In this document: positions 33,501 through 41,974 of the stretch, piece after piece
Layout: the number at the start of each line of letters is the position of its first letter
Position numbering within the stretch: the first letter of the stretch is position 1
Assembly (NCBI RefSeq): GCF_900102515.1
Contig: NZ_FMVS01000027.1
Coordinates: 1 to 58,289, forward strand
Length of the DNA: 58,289 bases
Reading direction: 5' to 3'
Origin: Butyrivibrio sp. INlla14
Lineage (GTDB): Bacteria; Bacillota; Clostridia; Lachnospirales; Lachnospiraceae
Position numbers and translations under genes: made by a program
The notes under the pieces: generated by a model
Database searches by the model: none
What the model saw: only the letters and a program-made list of their open reading frames with translations
What the model was told of the DNA's origin: nothing

Positions 33501-33959
33501 AATAATAATTTTCTTTTCTTCTTCTGAGAGTTCCTTTTTATCTTCCTCAGTTTCTATTGGTTCCGGTGGGGTAACATCTTTAATATCATCAGCCTTTTTA
33601 TCCTCAGCTACTACATCGGAAGTTTTCTCCTCCACACTTTCTTTCACAGTTTCAATTTCTTCTACTGGTGTAGATTGAGGAGTACTAACTGCTTCCTTGT
33701 TTACAGTCTCATTTTCCCAGGCAAATAAAGCAGCTGCCATATGTTTGCAATATATACCAGACTGAGCATATGGGCAATTACATTGAACTTTTGAAATCAT
33801 ATTAATTCCATGCACAATTTCTACATGATATGACTCCAGCCCTACGATATCTGCTGTTATTAATCGCTCGTCAAAATGTAAATTTTTGACAGAGCCACTT
33901 CGGATATATTCCATACCCCCATTTAGTACATTTTCCTTGAATAGATGTTTCCACTCCAT
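27534..33959 (-). CDS. Giant SWIM-transglutaminase-helicase-nuclease protein
   Basis: A 2141-aa multi-domain protein. Residues 50-75 are a SWIM zinc finger (Cys60, Cys62, Cys71, His73). Residues about 360-410 are transglutaminase-like (GTCMDMT with Cys374, then HGHIFAGVW with His400). A DUF4011 start is at about 530 (TQWERKLLDLSMRNMLINL). An SF1 helicase has Walker A GPPGTGKS at 832-839, DEASQ at 1452-1456, GDPNQMPPTS at 1477-1486 and NVAVSRARDE near 1683. A Vsr/DUF559-like PD-D/ExK domain is at about 1740-1830. After an acidic linker, DUF3320 is near 1960. This is a defence-type nuclease-helicase. The SWIM and transglutaminase additions are unusual. Confidence 0.88.
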   Translation of the reverse strand: MEWKHLFKENVLNGGMEYIRSGSVKNLHFDERLITADIVGLESYHVEIVHGINMISKVQCNCPYAQSGIYCKHMAAALFAWENETVNKEAVSTPQSTPVEEIETVKESVEEKTSDVVAEDKKADDIKDVTPPEPIETEEDKKELSEEEKKIIISKAQNGIELTVDVEEVITYAIQQNGGDVVRDIVVKNTLDEDLSDIVLKIGSDTKLIEPCEVGIQTIRADEEIHLKELKIKINGDYLASLTERITCSLQFRVCFDDKTLISDKKDIVALAFDQWPGLRYTPEILAAFSMPNHPVVTSLIQLAAKYLEKWTGDPSLAGYQFDDPNRVKLMAAAAYAAIQQKNITYANPPSSFEVFGQRIRLADAVLEQHLGTCMDMTLLYVACLEAMGLNPVMVLIHGHIFAGVWLVEDSFSDTIMDDPSHMEKRMANGINEMIVVECTAMCAGKSLDFDKAVKSAQYKVADYGNFEFVIDVARARSLGIRPLPVRIMTDAGFVVKHEERKQSEVTSAPISVGQTFDLSNLKDESQATKLTQWERKLLDLSMRNMLINLRFTKAVVPLLCSNVSVLEDALSDGEEFQVLPRPDNMAINGDGISVEALTDLGPFQEFMELENKHKKLHSFYTEKELSSCLTKMYRSAKTSLEENGASTLYLSLGLLRWVEGKKTPVVRYAPIILVPIDITRKSASIGYTMRMRDEDAQMNITLLEFLKQNFDLQIAGLNPLPTDEHGLDLPKIFAIVRHGIMSMEMWDVLEAGFISNFSFSQFVMWNDIHSRSDILERNNIVRSLMKGAVDWDCTIPDNVDTDEAYLPITADASQIRAINMAANDVSFVLHGPPGTGKSQTITAMIANALTKGKTVLFVAEKMAALEVVQKRLAALGIEDFCLELHSNKATKKAVLDQLKKTLEIHVYGLKTEYDQKIEDIRRMRKGLDAYAEKLHVRREFGKSLKELIDIYETIPDHNIELRFSSEYASTISQSDLDNQKRLLEQLVAAGRGVGHPHNHPLSAVHQTVYTQTLKMDLEGVVQAYKSSLDNLRKPVEEFIKSLSIESPVTKEDWENISVYARSVISSEEIPSMLLNADNLDKEFDFPLSYLDEKGKLDARKGSLLQSWKESFLQSDMSIYRAKYDEANKKLLGKGKAISNLVAEIQSFASFSVSAEQIPAIIADIEMYQKQAASLNEKSGQLSFEWKQLVEKYPDVNSLQSYKNSVQRQLDVIEQFSDVVRKLEQAGELKACVDNAKIIIEQYENVKAKEAKVNDLLILEDSDTEGNWLDNRIKVCDNLIENGAYIKDWIVYRQFDDACRKAGVGLVCDAYEEGLDHELVMSVYLRSIYKAIILSVIEKEPALNSFTGNGFNEQIVQFKKLDAEFMELTKDEMFYKLTHNLPSSYESVQMSKELNILRRAISSNGRGMSIRSLFDQIPHVLMKLCPCMLMSPISVAQYLSADNDLYDIVIFDEASQLPTCKAVGVLARGKNAVIVGDPNQMPPTSFFAGNTVDEDNLDIEDLYSILDDCLALGMPSAHLQWHYRSRHESLIAFSNHEFYENSMLTFPSVNDRERRVSLVKVDGFYDRKKGRVNEAEAKAIVAEIKRRYKDELLRNETIGVVTFNVTQQTLIEDMLQEEFQKDVGFDKWASSGDEALFVKNLENVQGDERDVILFSVAYGPDQEGKLSMNFGPLNKEGGWKRLNVAVSRARDEMIVFSTMTADMIDLKRTKAKGVESLKDFLSFAQKGTLQLSYSEMQQKKHQGILDRICSELEQAGYKYQKAVGHSRFKVDIAVINPFNEDEYLMGIMLDGDSYKQSSNTKDREVAQVGVLGGLGWKLHRIWTMDWWDNKQKEIDHLLQLLDEEKKKAELAPRPEKKEEVEPVVIEDTHQAVKPIEVVSEVLEDEPVEENVDETKSIDNSENEPPVVEETAITEVEPIPAQETIESVEVTDEPEPMIASLPKEPESPLVEKPELSYRFTDYVSANVEITPLSTNEYVLKSSMAAITEHLQKIVDAEAPISIDRLTKKVLRTFDIGRSSAQTIEATEKALKKVNAKSSKQNGMKFYWKEGQEPSTYQLYRFDANLDDKRAPEDISQEEMKNVVCLTLQKVGREHKDDIIKDTIRTMGYNRSGVALVEAVERGIKYGKKTGEIVVEKNMVSLP

Positions 33960-33980
33960 GTGAAGCCCCCTAAAAATCAG

Positions 33981-35378
33981 TTATAGTCTATCAACCATCT
34001 TGTTATACTCGATCTGCAATAGACCAAGTGCCTTCTCAATATCCAAAGTCCCGTTTATTCCAGCTTCAATAATCTGCTGAAAAAGCTCCTTGGGACATAT
34101 ATACATTGGTAATTTCCATGCATATAGTACCGTTATCATGTCTGCATCATATACATTCTTAAAATCAGGCAAATCCTTAACAAGTCCAGGTGCAATCATT
34201 ACATAAGCATTAAAAACATCCTTTAAATAATCCTTTGTAAACACCTTGGATTCTTTATATAATTCAAACGTCTTAGCACTTGTCGTACCATTTAGATCCA
34301 AATAGAAAACCTTTAGTAATATCTCCAATGCATCTGACATATTACCTTTGCCTCTTAAAATGGTATACATGCAATAAAAGAGATTTCTCTTTTCCCAATC
34401 AGCTGCTTTATCAAGCTTTTTATTGGATATTCGCCACATAACATCCCAAAAATCTTCACCTGATTTAGCTTCACGATCATATTCTTTCCAATCAGTTATT
34501 CCCCAATTTTTATTCTTATGCAACATAACGTAATGGTTATTATTGGCAAGAGTTTCTTCGCCTTTGGCGGAAAGCTTATATATTTGTTCTGGAATCTTAC
34601 TGTTTATATAATCAGAATCAGCTGAATGAATAAGACGGCTAATCAGTTCTTCCTTCTTTCCAGTAACTGATTGCCCTTTTTCTTTTAACATAACCTTTAA
34701 ATCTGCAACTGTGAGCATTTTAAGCTTATCTGTAGCAGCAGCTTCTTCAAAATATCCTTCGTCTATCAATTGCTTATGATACTTATTGCAATCTCTTATG
34801 CCGCATTCAAATAAAAAATAACGAGCATACTGGCTAGCAGGCTTAATTGGCGCAGGTTTGTCATGTGCCCAAAGGAATATCGTCTTTGCATATTCTCCTT
34901 GTAATGGAGGAATTTCATAATCAGAATCTGCTCTCTCGGTGTGATCTGAAGTTACATCATATTCTACTTTCGAATCATGCATCGGTTGAACTGTTTCTAC
35001 TGCCGTTTCGACAAAAGGATGTTTTTGTTCCTTCACTGTATCGCTAGTCGCATATGGTGTTGCTTTGTATGGTGGTGGATTAACAGTACTCCTGCGATAT
35101 CTTGCTTGTCTGGTTTTTACTTTTGCAATATATTCACGCTGCTTTTCTTCTTTCCAAAACCATTGTTTTCTAAAAGCAAAATAAGCAACCACTAAGAAGG
35201 GAATCATACAGAATATAAATACACCAATATTAGAAGCCCAGTCTGAAGAGCAACCTATAAATAAAAGTAGCTCAAATATCAGAAATGGCCAAAATATGAT
35301 TTTCCATAGGATTGTGCCAATTCCCGCTTTCAGTATTTTCTTTTCATCCTGTGTAAATTCTGCATTTTCTAAAAACAC
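33981..35378 (-). CDS. SAP-domain membrane protein
   Basis: A 465-aa protein. Two membrane helices lie at about 22-43 and 51-69. A basic, Pro-rich linker follows (to about 160). A SAP motif is at 219-250 (LTVADLKVMLKEKGQSVTGK), normally a DNA-binding module. The helical C-terminal half (about 300-465) is not recognised. A membrane protein with a DNA-binding SAP domain next to a giant helicase and a restriction system suggests a defence accessory that ties DNA to the membrane. The gene is 21 bases before the giant gene, so probably co-transcribed. Confidence 0.7.
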   Translation of the reverse strand: MFLENAEFTQDEKKILKAGIGTILWKIIFWPFLIFELLLFIGCSSDWASNIGVFIFCMIPFLVVAYFAFRKQWFWKEEKQREYIAKVKTRQARYRRSTVNPPPYKATPYATSDTVKEQKHPFVETAVETVQPMHDSKVEYDVTSDHTERADSDYEIPPLQGEYAKTIFLWAHDKPAPIKPASQYARYFLFECGIRDCNKYHKQLIDEGYFEEAAATDKLKMLTVADLKVMLKEKGQSVTGKKEELISRLIHSADSDYINSKIPEQIYKLSAKGEETLANNNHYVMLHKNKNWGITDWKEYDREAKSGEDFWDVMWRISNKKLDKAADWEKRNLFYCMYTILRGKGNMSDALEILLKVFYLDLNGTTSAKTFELYKESKVFTKDYLKDVFNAYVMIAPGLVKDLPDFKNVYDADMITVLYAWKLPMYICPKELFQQIIEAGINGTLDIEKALGLLQIEYNKMVDRL

Positions 35379-35400
35379 TTTTGCGACTCTCCTTTTTCAA

Positions 35401-38400
35401 CTACGCAATATTTGCATTTGCATTTATCTGATCAATAATCTTCCTGATTTTCATCCAGACCGTCATATCGGTGAACACTTCTCCAACACTGCCTTGGTTT
35501 GTGAAAGGTGCTTCCTGCAGTACAGAAAGATCTTTCATCATCCCATTCTGAACGATATATTCAATTATTTGATTTACAAAATATATCTGACGGCTGTCTA
35601 AATTAGCATCTGCCTGAAATTCTGAAAATGCTTCCTTTGCTGCATTTTGATCTAATCCAACAATACTTCTTACAAACTCTCCCAAAGGAACATCTCCTAT
35701 AGAAGCTTCATAATCTTCCTTAGTTCCTAACTCACTCCAAAGAATCTCTTCCAGATTCTTAACATCAGTCTCAGTAAGAGGCTTGTTAGTCTTAAGCTTG
35801 GCAATTACAATGTTGTTCTGATTTTGCCTGATATAATATTCCGCCTTCTTCTTGTAATTTTCTAAATGTTGGCCTGGTGTCACTGGTTGATCAATCTGCT
35901 GATCTAAAATCTCGTCTTCAAAGTCTACGTCATAAATAATCTTTGACTTTGGAATAAATTTAATTAAGTCACGAAGAGATTTACGGATATTTTCAAATTC
36001 ATCAATTCCTGCATCATCAATATAGCTCGTATGCAAGATTTTGTTGATTAATTCAGATTGAGCAGCTACTTCAGGAATAGTTGCTACCTCTGCTAAGCCT
36101 TCAGCCTTTCTAATCAAATCACTTTTTCTTCTACCATATGATTTATCTGCTAGTTTAGCTAACTCTAACCCATAAATAAGTGCATCAAAACGAACTGCCG
36201 ATGCAGCATCACTATCAGGCATAATTAAAGGTGCCAACTCATCTCGTACAAGCTGAGTATCTTCAAAAGTCAAAGCAACATAATTTTGCTCAGTAGAATA
36301 CTGATCAACATATCTAAGATGCTGACGCACAGCAAAATTTTCTCTATTTAGTTCCTCAACTTTTCCAGACATTATTTTTACAAGGGCATTTCTATAAGCC
36401 ATTAGTCTTTCTGTCTGGTACTCAAGGCTCTGCAATTTATAAGCAATTTCAAACTCAAGTGCAAATACAGCCCCCTGCACAGCAATAGTGTTAGGGACAG
36501 GCATACCCTCATGCATTCTGAAAAATTCAAAGTTACTGCAGAAATCAAAGATGTAGAATTTATCCTTGTCCTTACCATCTACAAGCTTTTCACATAATCT
36601 AGTACCGCGACCAATCATCTGCCAGAACTTTGCCTTACTTAATACTTTTTTGAAAAATACCAAATTTAAGATTTCTGGCACATCGATTCCAGTATCAAGC
36701 ATATCTACTGAGATTGCTATTTGTGGCATCTTCTTTTCATCAGAAAACTCATCAATTGCACTCTGAGCATAAGTCATATAATTATCAATAACTTTTGCAA
36801 ATGGCTGACCTGCATTTTTGCTAAGCTCAGGATATTCCTTATTGAAAATCTCAAGAATTTTCTCAGCATGCTCGTGATTCTTAGCAAATATTATTGTCTT
36901 GCCTAACTTTTGACCAAAATCTATTTTCAGGCCATCACGCATAAGAATCCTAAGAGCCTGCTTAATAGTATCCTCATTGAATACCCAATCATTCAATGCA
37001 GCTGAGGTTAATGATTCTGGCAGATTGCCATCCTCATCTTCAAAGGTATTCTCATAAATTTCCTTTTCGTCTTCCTTTAAGTCATCATAATGAATACCCT
37101 CTTCCAAGAACTTAAGCTTAGTCTCTACCGGAACAAAATCTACTAAGAAGCCATCCTTAACAGCCTGTTCCAATTCATAACCATATGTAGGCACACCATT
37201 TTCCAAATCGAAAATACTGTATGTATTTTTATCAATTTCATCCTTTGGAGTAGCAGTCAAACCAACTAATGGTGCATCAAAATAACTGAATATGTCTCTA
37301 TATTTGTTATAGATAGATCTATGAGCCTCATCACAAATTACCAAATCAAAATGACCAGCAGTAAAGAGCTTATTTGAACCATTTTCATCCTTTACAGAAT
37401 CAATGCAGTTCATCATTGTCTGATATGTGGAAAAGATGCAGTGAGCTGTGTAATTATCCTTTTCCTCAACTAAATTTGAGCATGACAAAGTAGGCAAAAG
37501 ATTTACAAAACTTCTCTTTGCCTGTGTCACCAACGAATTTCTATCAGCAAGGAAAAGAATATTCTTTACCCAACCATAATCCAGAAGGATTTTGCATAAA
37601 GCTATTATGGTTCTCGTCTTACCAGAACCTGTAGCCATAACAAGTAAAGCTTTTCTACGATTTCTTTGATCAAAAGCTTCACAAACAGATTTGATTGCAG
37701 CTTCCTGATAGTATCTACCCGCAATCTTTTTATCCACATTAACACGAGACAAACTAGTTCTCATGGATTGCAAATTAAATAATTTTTCCAAATCTCGTTT
37801 GGAATAAATAGTTGAAACCTTTCTTTCAGGATATTGATTATCAACTATTCTGGAATCAAATCCATTAGTCAAAAAAACTACTGGTCTTCTACCATACTTT
37901 TCTTCCAATAAATCTGCATACAACTTTGCCTGCTGTCTGCCCTTTGCAACATCAACACAGGTTCTCTTTGCTTCTACTACTGCAAGAGGTTTATGGGTAT
38001 CATCATATAGAACATAATCCGCGTAACCTACTTCTGATTTGTTAGGCATACCAGGTAGTTCCACTTCATTTATCCAGTCTTGTCCCTCTACCCATCCGGC
38101 ATCAAGCAACATTGAATCTATATATATTTTTCTTGTCTTATACTCTGATAAATCAAGTGGCTTAGGAGTATATGTTTGTTGTTGTTCTTCTCTTCGAGCA
38201 GTTAGCTCCTCTCTAAGAGCTTTGTTTTCAGCAATTAGCTTTTCTAAATCTACTTCACTAACGTTTGCAGGCTTTACAGTGCTCTCTACTGGTTTTTCAT
38301 CTAAAAGGGAAATATCAAACTCCCTTTGCTCATAATTATCTGCATAGCAATAACCAAGATAGTCAAAGAAGTAGAATAGATTCTGCAAGCAAAGACCAGC

Positions 38401-38721
38401 CTCATCCTTTGTAATCTTCTTACCAAAGTTATGAGCCGCACGATTACCAATTTTTCTTATTAAATCAAGTCTCTTCCACAAATCATCATCAACCAAATCA
38501 TGGAAATCCTCAGTGCTCATTAAACTGATTAGACTGTCCTGATATGGCATCTCCAATGACTTATCAACCGAATACATCCACTTGATAGCAAATTCCATAG
38601 CACGCCGACAATTAATAACACTGGCCTCTACGTCAATGTTAATAATCTTCTCTGCCGATATAGCTACATCCGAGAAGCTATCAAATTTGGATTCTTCTTT
38701 TAAATAATCAAAATTGGTCAT
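35401..38721 (-). CDS. hsdR: Type I restriction endonuclease subunit R
   Basis: A 1106-aa motor and nuclease subunit of a type I system, EcoEI-like. Residues 1-125 are a DUF4145/HEPN-like domain (RKIGNRAAHN at 89-98). A coiled coil spans about 155-182. The PD-D/ExK nuclease has Asp235 and VVEAKR (Glu250, Lys252). The SF2 helicase has Walker A ATGSGKT at 363-369, DEAH at 464-467 and TATP at 489-492. A long helical C-terminus binds the methylase. It translocates and cuts DNA lacking the system's methylation. Its ATG overlaps the HsdS stop (ATGA). Confidence 0.95.
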   Translation of the reverse strand: MTNFDYLKEESKFDSFSDVAISAEKIINIDVEASVINCRRAMEFAIKWMYSVDKSLEMPYQDSLISLMSTEDFHDLVDDDLWKRLDLIRKIGNRAAHNFGKKITKDEAGLCLQNLFYFFDYLGYCYADNYEQREFDISLLDEKPVESTVKPANVSEVDLEKLIAENKALREELTARREEQQQTYTPKPLDLSEYKTRKIYIDSMLLDAGWVEGQDWINEVELPGMPNKSEVGYADYVLYDDTHKPLAVVEAKRTCVDVAKGRQQAKLYADLLEEKYGRRPVVFLTNGFDSRIVDNQYPERKVSTIYSKRDLEKLFNLQSMRTSLSRVNVDKKIAGRYYQEAAIKSVCEAFDQRNRRKALLVMATGSGKTRTIIALCKILLDYGWVKNILFLADRNSLVTQAKRSFVNLLPTLSCSNLVEEKDNYTAHCIFSTYQTMMNCIDSVKDENGSNKLFTAGHFDLVICDEAHRSIYNKYRDIFSYFDAPLVGLTATPKDEIDKNTYSIFDLENGVPTYGYELEQAVKDGFLVDFVPVETKLKFLEEGIHYDDLKEDEKEIYENTFEDEDGNLPESLTSAALNDWVFNEDTIKQALRILMRDGLKIDFGQKLGKTIIFAKNHEHAEKILEIFNKEYPELSKNAGQPFAKVIDNYMTYAQSAIDEFSDEKKMPQIAISVDMLDTGIDVPEILNLVFFKKVLSKAKFWQMIGRGTRLCEKLVDGKDKDKFYIFDFCSNFEFFRMHEGMPVPNTIAVQGAVFALEFEIAYKLQSLEYQTERLMAYRNALVKIMSGKVEELNRENFAVRQHLRYVDQYSTEQNYVALTFEDTQLVRDELAPLIMPDSDAASAVRFDALIYGLELAKLADKSYGRRKSDLIRKAEGLAEVATIPEVAAQSELINKILHTSYIDDAGIDEFENIRKSLRDLIKFIPKSKIIYDVDFEDEILDQQIDQPVTPGQHLENYKKKAEYYIRQNQNNIVIAKLKTNKPLTETDVKNLEEILWSELGTKEDYEASIGDVPLGEFVRSIVGLDQNAAKEAFSEFQADANLDSRQIYFVNQIIEYIVQNGMMKDLSVLQEAPFTNQGSVGEVFTDMTVWMKIRKIIDQINANANIA

Positions 38722-39842
38722 GCTACATCCTCCATGTAATGATAACCTTTTATATTTACAACTTTTGATTTGTTGACTTGAGCAACAAACTCTGCGAATT
38801 CGTTTTGTAATCCAAGTGGGGGCACTGGAGTAATGACTTTCACAATATCTTTTGCTGCTATATTTTTCTTTGCTGTTTTATTTACATATGCATCAAGTCG
38901 CGTTTGCCCGACTTCACCTGTCATATAAAAAAACATGAACAGCGGATTTAGGAACATATCATCAACCTTGATTCTTATGAGATTGGGACTGATATTCGAA
39001 CCTATTAGTTTTTTCTCTGTCACCAATCCTATACGTTTAGCAGCCGACCCATCTCCTCTAACAGCCATGATAATGTCATTTTCTTCGATAACCGTTTCAG
39101 GAAAATCCTCGTTTACTCCATCATAGACAAAAGCATAATTTGCATCGTCTAAATCCATATGCCCATCTTCTAAAATGTTTCCAATGCGAATAACACGAGT
39201 GCCTTCAGCAAGATAATCCATACCATAGAAGGTAGGGTAACGTATTACTTTACAACACACATCTCCTAATGTTTTTTCGTTCCAGTGTTTGTCATTACAC
39301 TGTAAATTACCAAACATCTCGACAAATCGGGCTTTGATGAGGGTGTCCAATTGTTCCAATTGTTCTTTTCTACTATCAATTATTTTTTCTATCTTTTTCA
39401 GTTTATTGGCTATTACTGTTTGCTCATCAATGGTAGGCAATACAAAAGGAAGATTATCAAACACAGGCTTTGTCAAATGACGCATTGTAGCACCATGAGT
39501 TTCTGACTCTGCCTTATTCAAGATTCCATTCACTTGATATACAAAAAAATCCTTATCAACATCCATCTTGTCAAAAACAACTTTAAAAATGTGCTGATTC
39601 AAAACCGCTTTTTCTTTGGTCCAAACATATACTCCAAGGCTTGCTGACCAAGAGATTAGAACATCTCCTGTATTGACTTCATATTTAGGATCATATTCTC
39701 CATCATATTTATTAATCTCATATGCATTGCCAGTTAAATTCTGTATTCTAATTATTTCCAAGCCATTATCTGACCAATCTTCAGGTTTAAAAGCATAACC
39801 ATTTACATATGACGCAACATCACCTAATCTTACTTTTTCCAT
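38718..39842 (-). CDS. hsdS: Type I specificity subunit, short C-terminus
   Basis: A 374-aa specificity subunit with two target-recognition domains (about 1-140 and 190-350). The central conserved helix is normal (LPTIDEQTVIANKLKKIEKI). After the second domain the usual sequence (PPLGLQNEFAEFVAQVNKSK) begins but ends after about 13 more residues (VVNIKGYHYMEDVA), where most HsdS proteins continue with a helix of about 25 residues. The second coiled-coil arm is thus shortened, which may change assembly with HsdM. The stop overlaps the HsdR start. Confidence 0.9.
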   Translation of the reverse strand: MEKVRLGDVASYVNGYAFKPEDWSDNGLEIIRIQNLTGNAYEINKYDGEYDPKYEVNTGDVLISWSASLGVYVWTKEKAVLNQHIFKVVFDKMDVDKDFFVYQVNGILNKAESETHGATMRHLTKPVFDNLPFVLPTIDEQTVIANKLKKIEKIIDSRKEQLEQLDTLIKARFVEMFGNLQCNDKHWNEKTLGDVCCKVIRYPTFYGMDYLAEGTRVIRIGNILEDGHMDLDDANYAFVYDGVNEDFPETVIEENDIIMAVRGDGSAAKRIGLVTEKKLIGSNISPNLIRIKVDDMFLNPLFMFFYMTGEVGQTRLDAYVNKTAKKNIAAKDIVKVITPVPPLGLQNEFAEFVAQVNKSKVVNIKGYHYMEDVA

Positions 39843-39866
39843 CTAAACATCCCTACAAATCTCAAT

Positions 39867-41369
39867 TTATAAATTTAATAGTTTTTCTAACTCATCCATC
39901 TCATGACCAATCTGCATTTCAATTTCTCTGAGATTAGTCATTATTTCTTCAGTAGACGGATACTCTACTGGAACATACTCCACTTCTTTGTACTTATTGA
40001 TTGAAAGGTCATAGTCATTTTCTACAATCTCATCCTTTGGTACAAAGAAAGATTTATCCGTCCTTTTCCTATCAGCTTCCTTATCCAAATTCTTGAATCG
40101 TTCAATGATATCTGGCACATCACTTTCATCAACTGGAGTACGCTTGTCATCCAAGCTGTAACCATCGGCCTGCATATCATAAAACCAAACATTATCAGTT
40201 CCACCATGCTCAGTTTTTGTAAAAATTAAAATCGCAGTAGACACACCAGCATATGGTTTGAATACTCCAGATGGCATAGAAATGACAGCTTCCAATCTCT
40301 GATTATCAACAAGTTCCTGTCTTATCTGCTTATGTGCTTTTGATGAACCAAACAAAACTCCATCAGGAACAATACAAGCACATCTACCACCAACACGAAG
40401 CATCTTTGTAAATAATGCTACAAATAAAAGCTCTGTCTTTTTTGTCTTGCAAAGCTTTAACAAGTCCGCTGAAACTATATCAGAGTCAAGATTTCCCTTA
40501 AAAGGTGGATTCGCAAGAATAAGAGAATATCTATCTCTATCAGGATTCTGATCTGACAAACTATCTCTATATTCGATATGAGGATTATCAACACCATGGG
40601 TCATCATATTCATGGCACCAATGCGAAGCATTGTCCTTCCCATGTCAAAACCATGGAACATATTGTTCATGTAATGGTCTTTCTTATCCTTGCTATAGAA
40701 TATCTCTTCTTTTTTATTTTTCTTAAGATAATCACTGACACCGATAAGGAATCCAGCTGTACCACAAGCAGGATCGCAAATCACATCATCTGCTTTCGGA
40801 TCCATCAACTCAACCATCATCTTTATGATATGACGTGGTGTTCTGAACATACCGGCAACACCATTTGTTGCAAGGCTGGAAAGCATATACTCATATACAT
40901 CGCCTCGAATATCCTCGCTGTGAGTGAGTTCCATTTCGTGATACATCTCATCCATCTCATCAACAATCTTGGTCAACATTAGAGAGGTTGGAATCATAAA
41001 AATAGCATCATCCATGTATTTTGAATATGCACTATCCTTGTCATCATGCAATGTCTTAATAAATGGAAATACATAATTAAGCACAGTATTATACATTTTG
41101 TCAGCTGGGAAATCTCTAAATACGGACCATCTGAGCTGATTACCATCTATCTGCTGCTCTCCTATTACAACTTTGTCTGGAAACAAAGTATTAAAAGGAA
41201 CGCCAAGCATTTCACTTTCTTTTGCATGAATCTTATCTGTTTCATCCAGATCTCTGATGAACATGAGATAAGAAAGTTGCTCAACAACTGTAAGTGGCTC
41301 AGCGACTCCTCCTGCAAAGAAGATATTCCAAATCTTATCAATTCTGTTTTTTAACTCTCCGGTGATCAT
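39867..41369 (-). CDS. hsdM: Type I modification methyltransferase
   Basis: A 500-aa N6-adenine methyltransferase. The N-terminal HsdM helical domain (FFAGGVAEPLTVVEQLSYLM) is followed by the SAM motif DPACGTAG at 199-206 and the catalytic NPPF at 287-290. With HsdS it methylates host DNA, and with HsdR it forms the restriction complex. It follows the 68-aa HTH gene with start and stop overlapping at base 41369, so the operon order is HTH, hsdM, hsdS, hsdR. Confidence 0.96.
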   Translation of the reverse strand: MITGELKNRIDKIWNIFFAGGVAEPLTVVEQLSYLMFIRDLDETDKIHAKESEMLGVPFNTLFPDKVVIGEQQIDGNQLRWSVFRDFPADKMYNTVLNYVFPFIKTLHDDKDSAYSKYMDDAIFMIPTSLMLTKIVDEMDEMYHEMELTHSEDIRGDVYEYMLSSLATNGVAGMFRTPRHIIKMMVELMDPKADDVICDPACGTAGFLIGVSDYLKKNKKEEIFYSKDKKDHYMNNMFHGFDMGRTMLRIGAMNMMTHGVDNPHIEYRDSLSDQNPDRDRYSLILANPPFKGNLDSDIVSADLLKLCKTKKTELLFVALFTKMLRVGGRCACIVPDGVLFGSSKAHKQIRQELVDNQRLEAVISMPSGVFKPYAGVSTAILIFTKTEHGGTDNVWFYDMQADGYSLDDKRTPVDESDVPDIIERFKNLDKEADRKRTDKSFFVPKDEIVENDYDLSINKYKEVEYVPVEYPSTEEIMTNLREIEMQIGHEMDELEKLLNL

Positions 41370-41575
41370 TAATTCTTTCCATCCTTACTTTTTATATATT
41401 TTCCAGATTTAATTCTGGCATCTTCCGGCTTTTCCACATTAGATGGAATCAACCAGGTTTTACCTTTTTTGATTGCACCCTCAAGGCGCCCTTCCGCGCA
41501 AAGCACTCCTATACGCCGAGCTGAAATCCCCCAAATTTCCGATAGTTCTACTGTTGTTAAATACTCCATTTTCAT
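41369..41575 (-). CDS. Helix-turn-helix protein at the head of the hsd operon
   Basis: A 68-aa winged-helix or MerR/excisionase-like DNA-binding protein (YLTTVELSEIWGISARRIGV, then GAIKKGKTWLIPS). Small proteins of this type are common before type I systems in Firmicutes and may delay restriction until methylation is complete. The start has GAGGT close by. A strong promoter lies at 41617-41645 and an inverted repeat AACTTGCACAAGTT at 41702-41715. Confidence 0.85.
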   Translation of the reverse strand: MKMEYLTTVELSEIWGISARRIGVLCAEGRLEGAIKKGKTWLIPSNVEKPEDARIKSGKYIKSKDGKN

Positions 41576-41616
41576 ACCTCATTTGTGTTGAAAAGGTCTA
41601 TAACACTACATTTTAT

Positions 41617-41645
41617 ATTATCTTCTTTTATCGGAATGAAGTCAA
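41617..41645 (-). promoter_or_regulatory. Promoter of the hsd operon
   Basis: On the minus strand TTGACT (41640-41645) and GATAAT (41617-41622) are exactly 17 bases apart, 40-70 bases upstream of the HTH gene start. Confidence 0.75.
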
Positions 41646-41768
41646 TGAAGTATTTGTAATTTGGCACAATATTCCATTTTCAATTGGTGCTTTTTGTGCA
41701 CAACTTGCACAAGTTATAAAAATCCCATTCTCCTTTGTTTCTGTAATTCAAATATTATCACTTATCCT

Positions 41769-41974
41769 GTCCCAAAATAGGGACTCTCATTTCCCTTCGT
41801 TAGGTGCTCTGCACCTAACTTGGCAAGCAGTGTCTTTGTTTAACAAAGACTGCTTGTTGGTGGAATCCCCCAATCCCCCTTTGACAGCTTTCGTCTTTTC
41901 ACGACTCAGCTGGCTACGCTATCGCTAGACTTGCAGCACTATAAGCGCTATGCATAATAACTAGTCTTAGAACG
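41769..41974. other. Hairpin-rich intergenic region, possible oriT
   Basis: The 450-base gap between the hsd operon and the relaxase gene has no convincing gene. It holds three hairpins: GTCCC-AAAATA-GGGAC (41769-41784), GTTAGGTGC-tct-GCACCTAAC (41799-41819), and a long one at 41825-41855 (AAGCAGT...ACTGCTT). Then come a C-rich stretch (GGAATCCCCCAATCCCCC) and mixed sequence. Inverted repeats followed by such a stretch next to a relaxase are typical of transfer origins, but the nick site is not identified. Confidence 0.35.

Noticed and set aside
41473..41928. Plus-strand 151-codon frame
   Set aside because: It overlaps the hsd HTH gene and its promoter and runs through the intergenic hairpins. 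No family resemblance.
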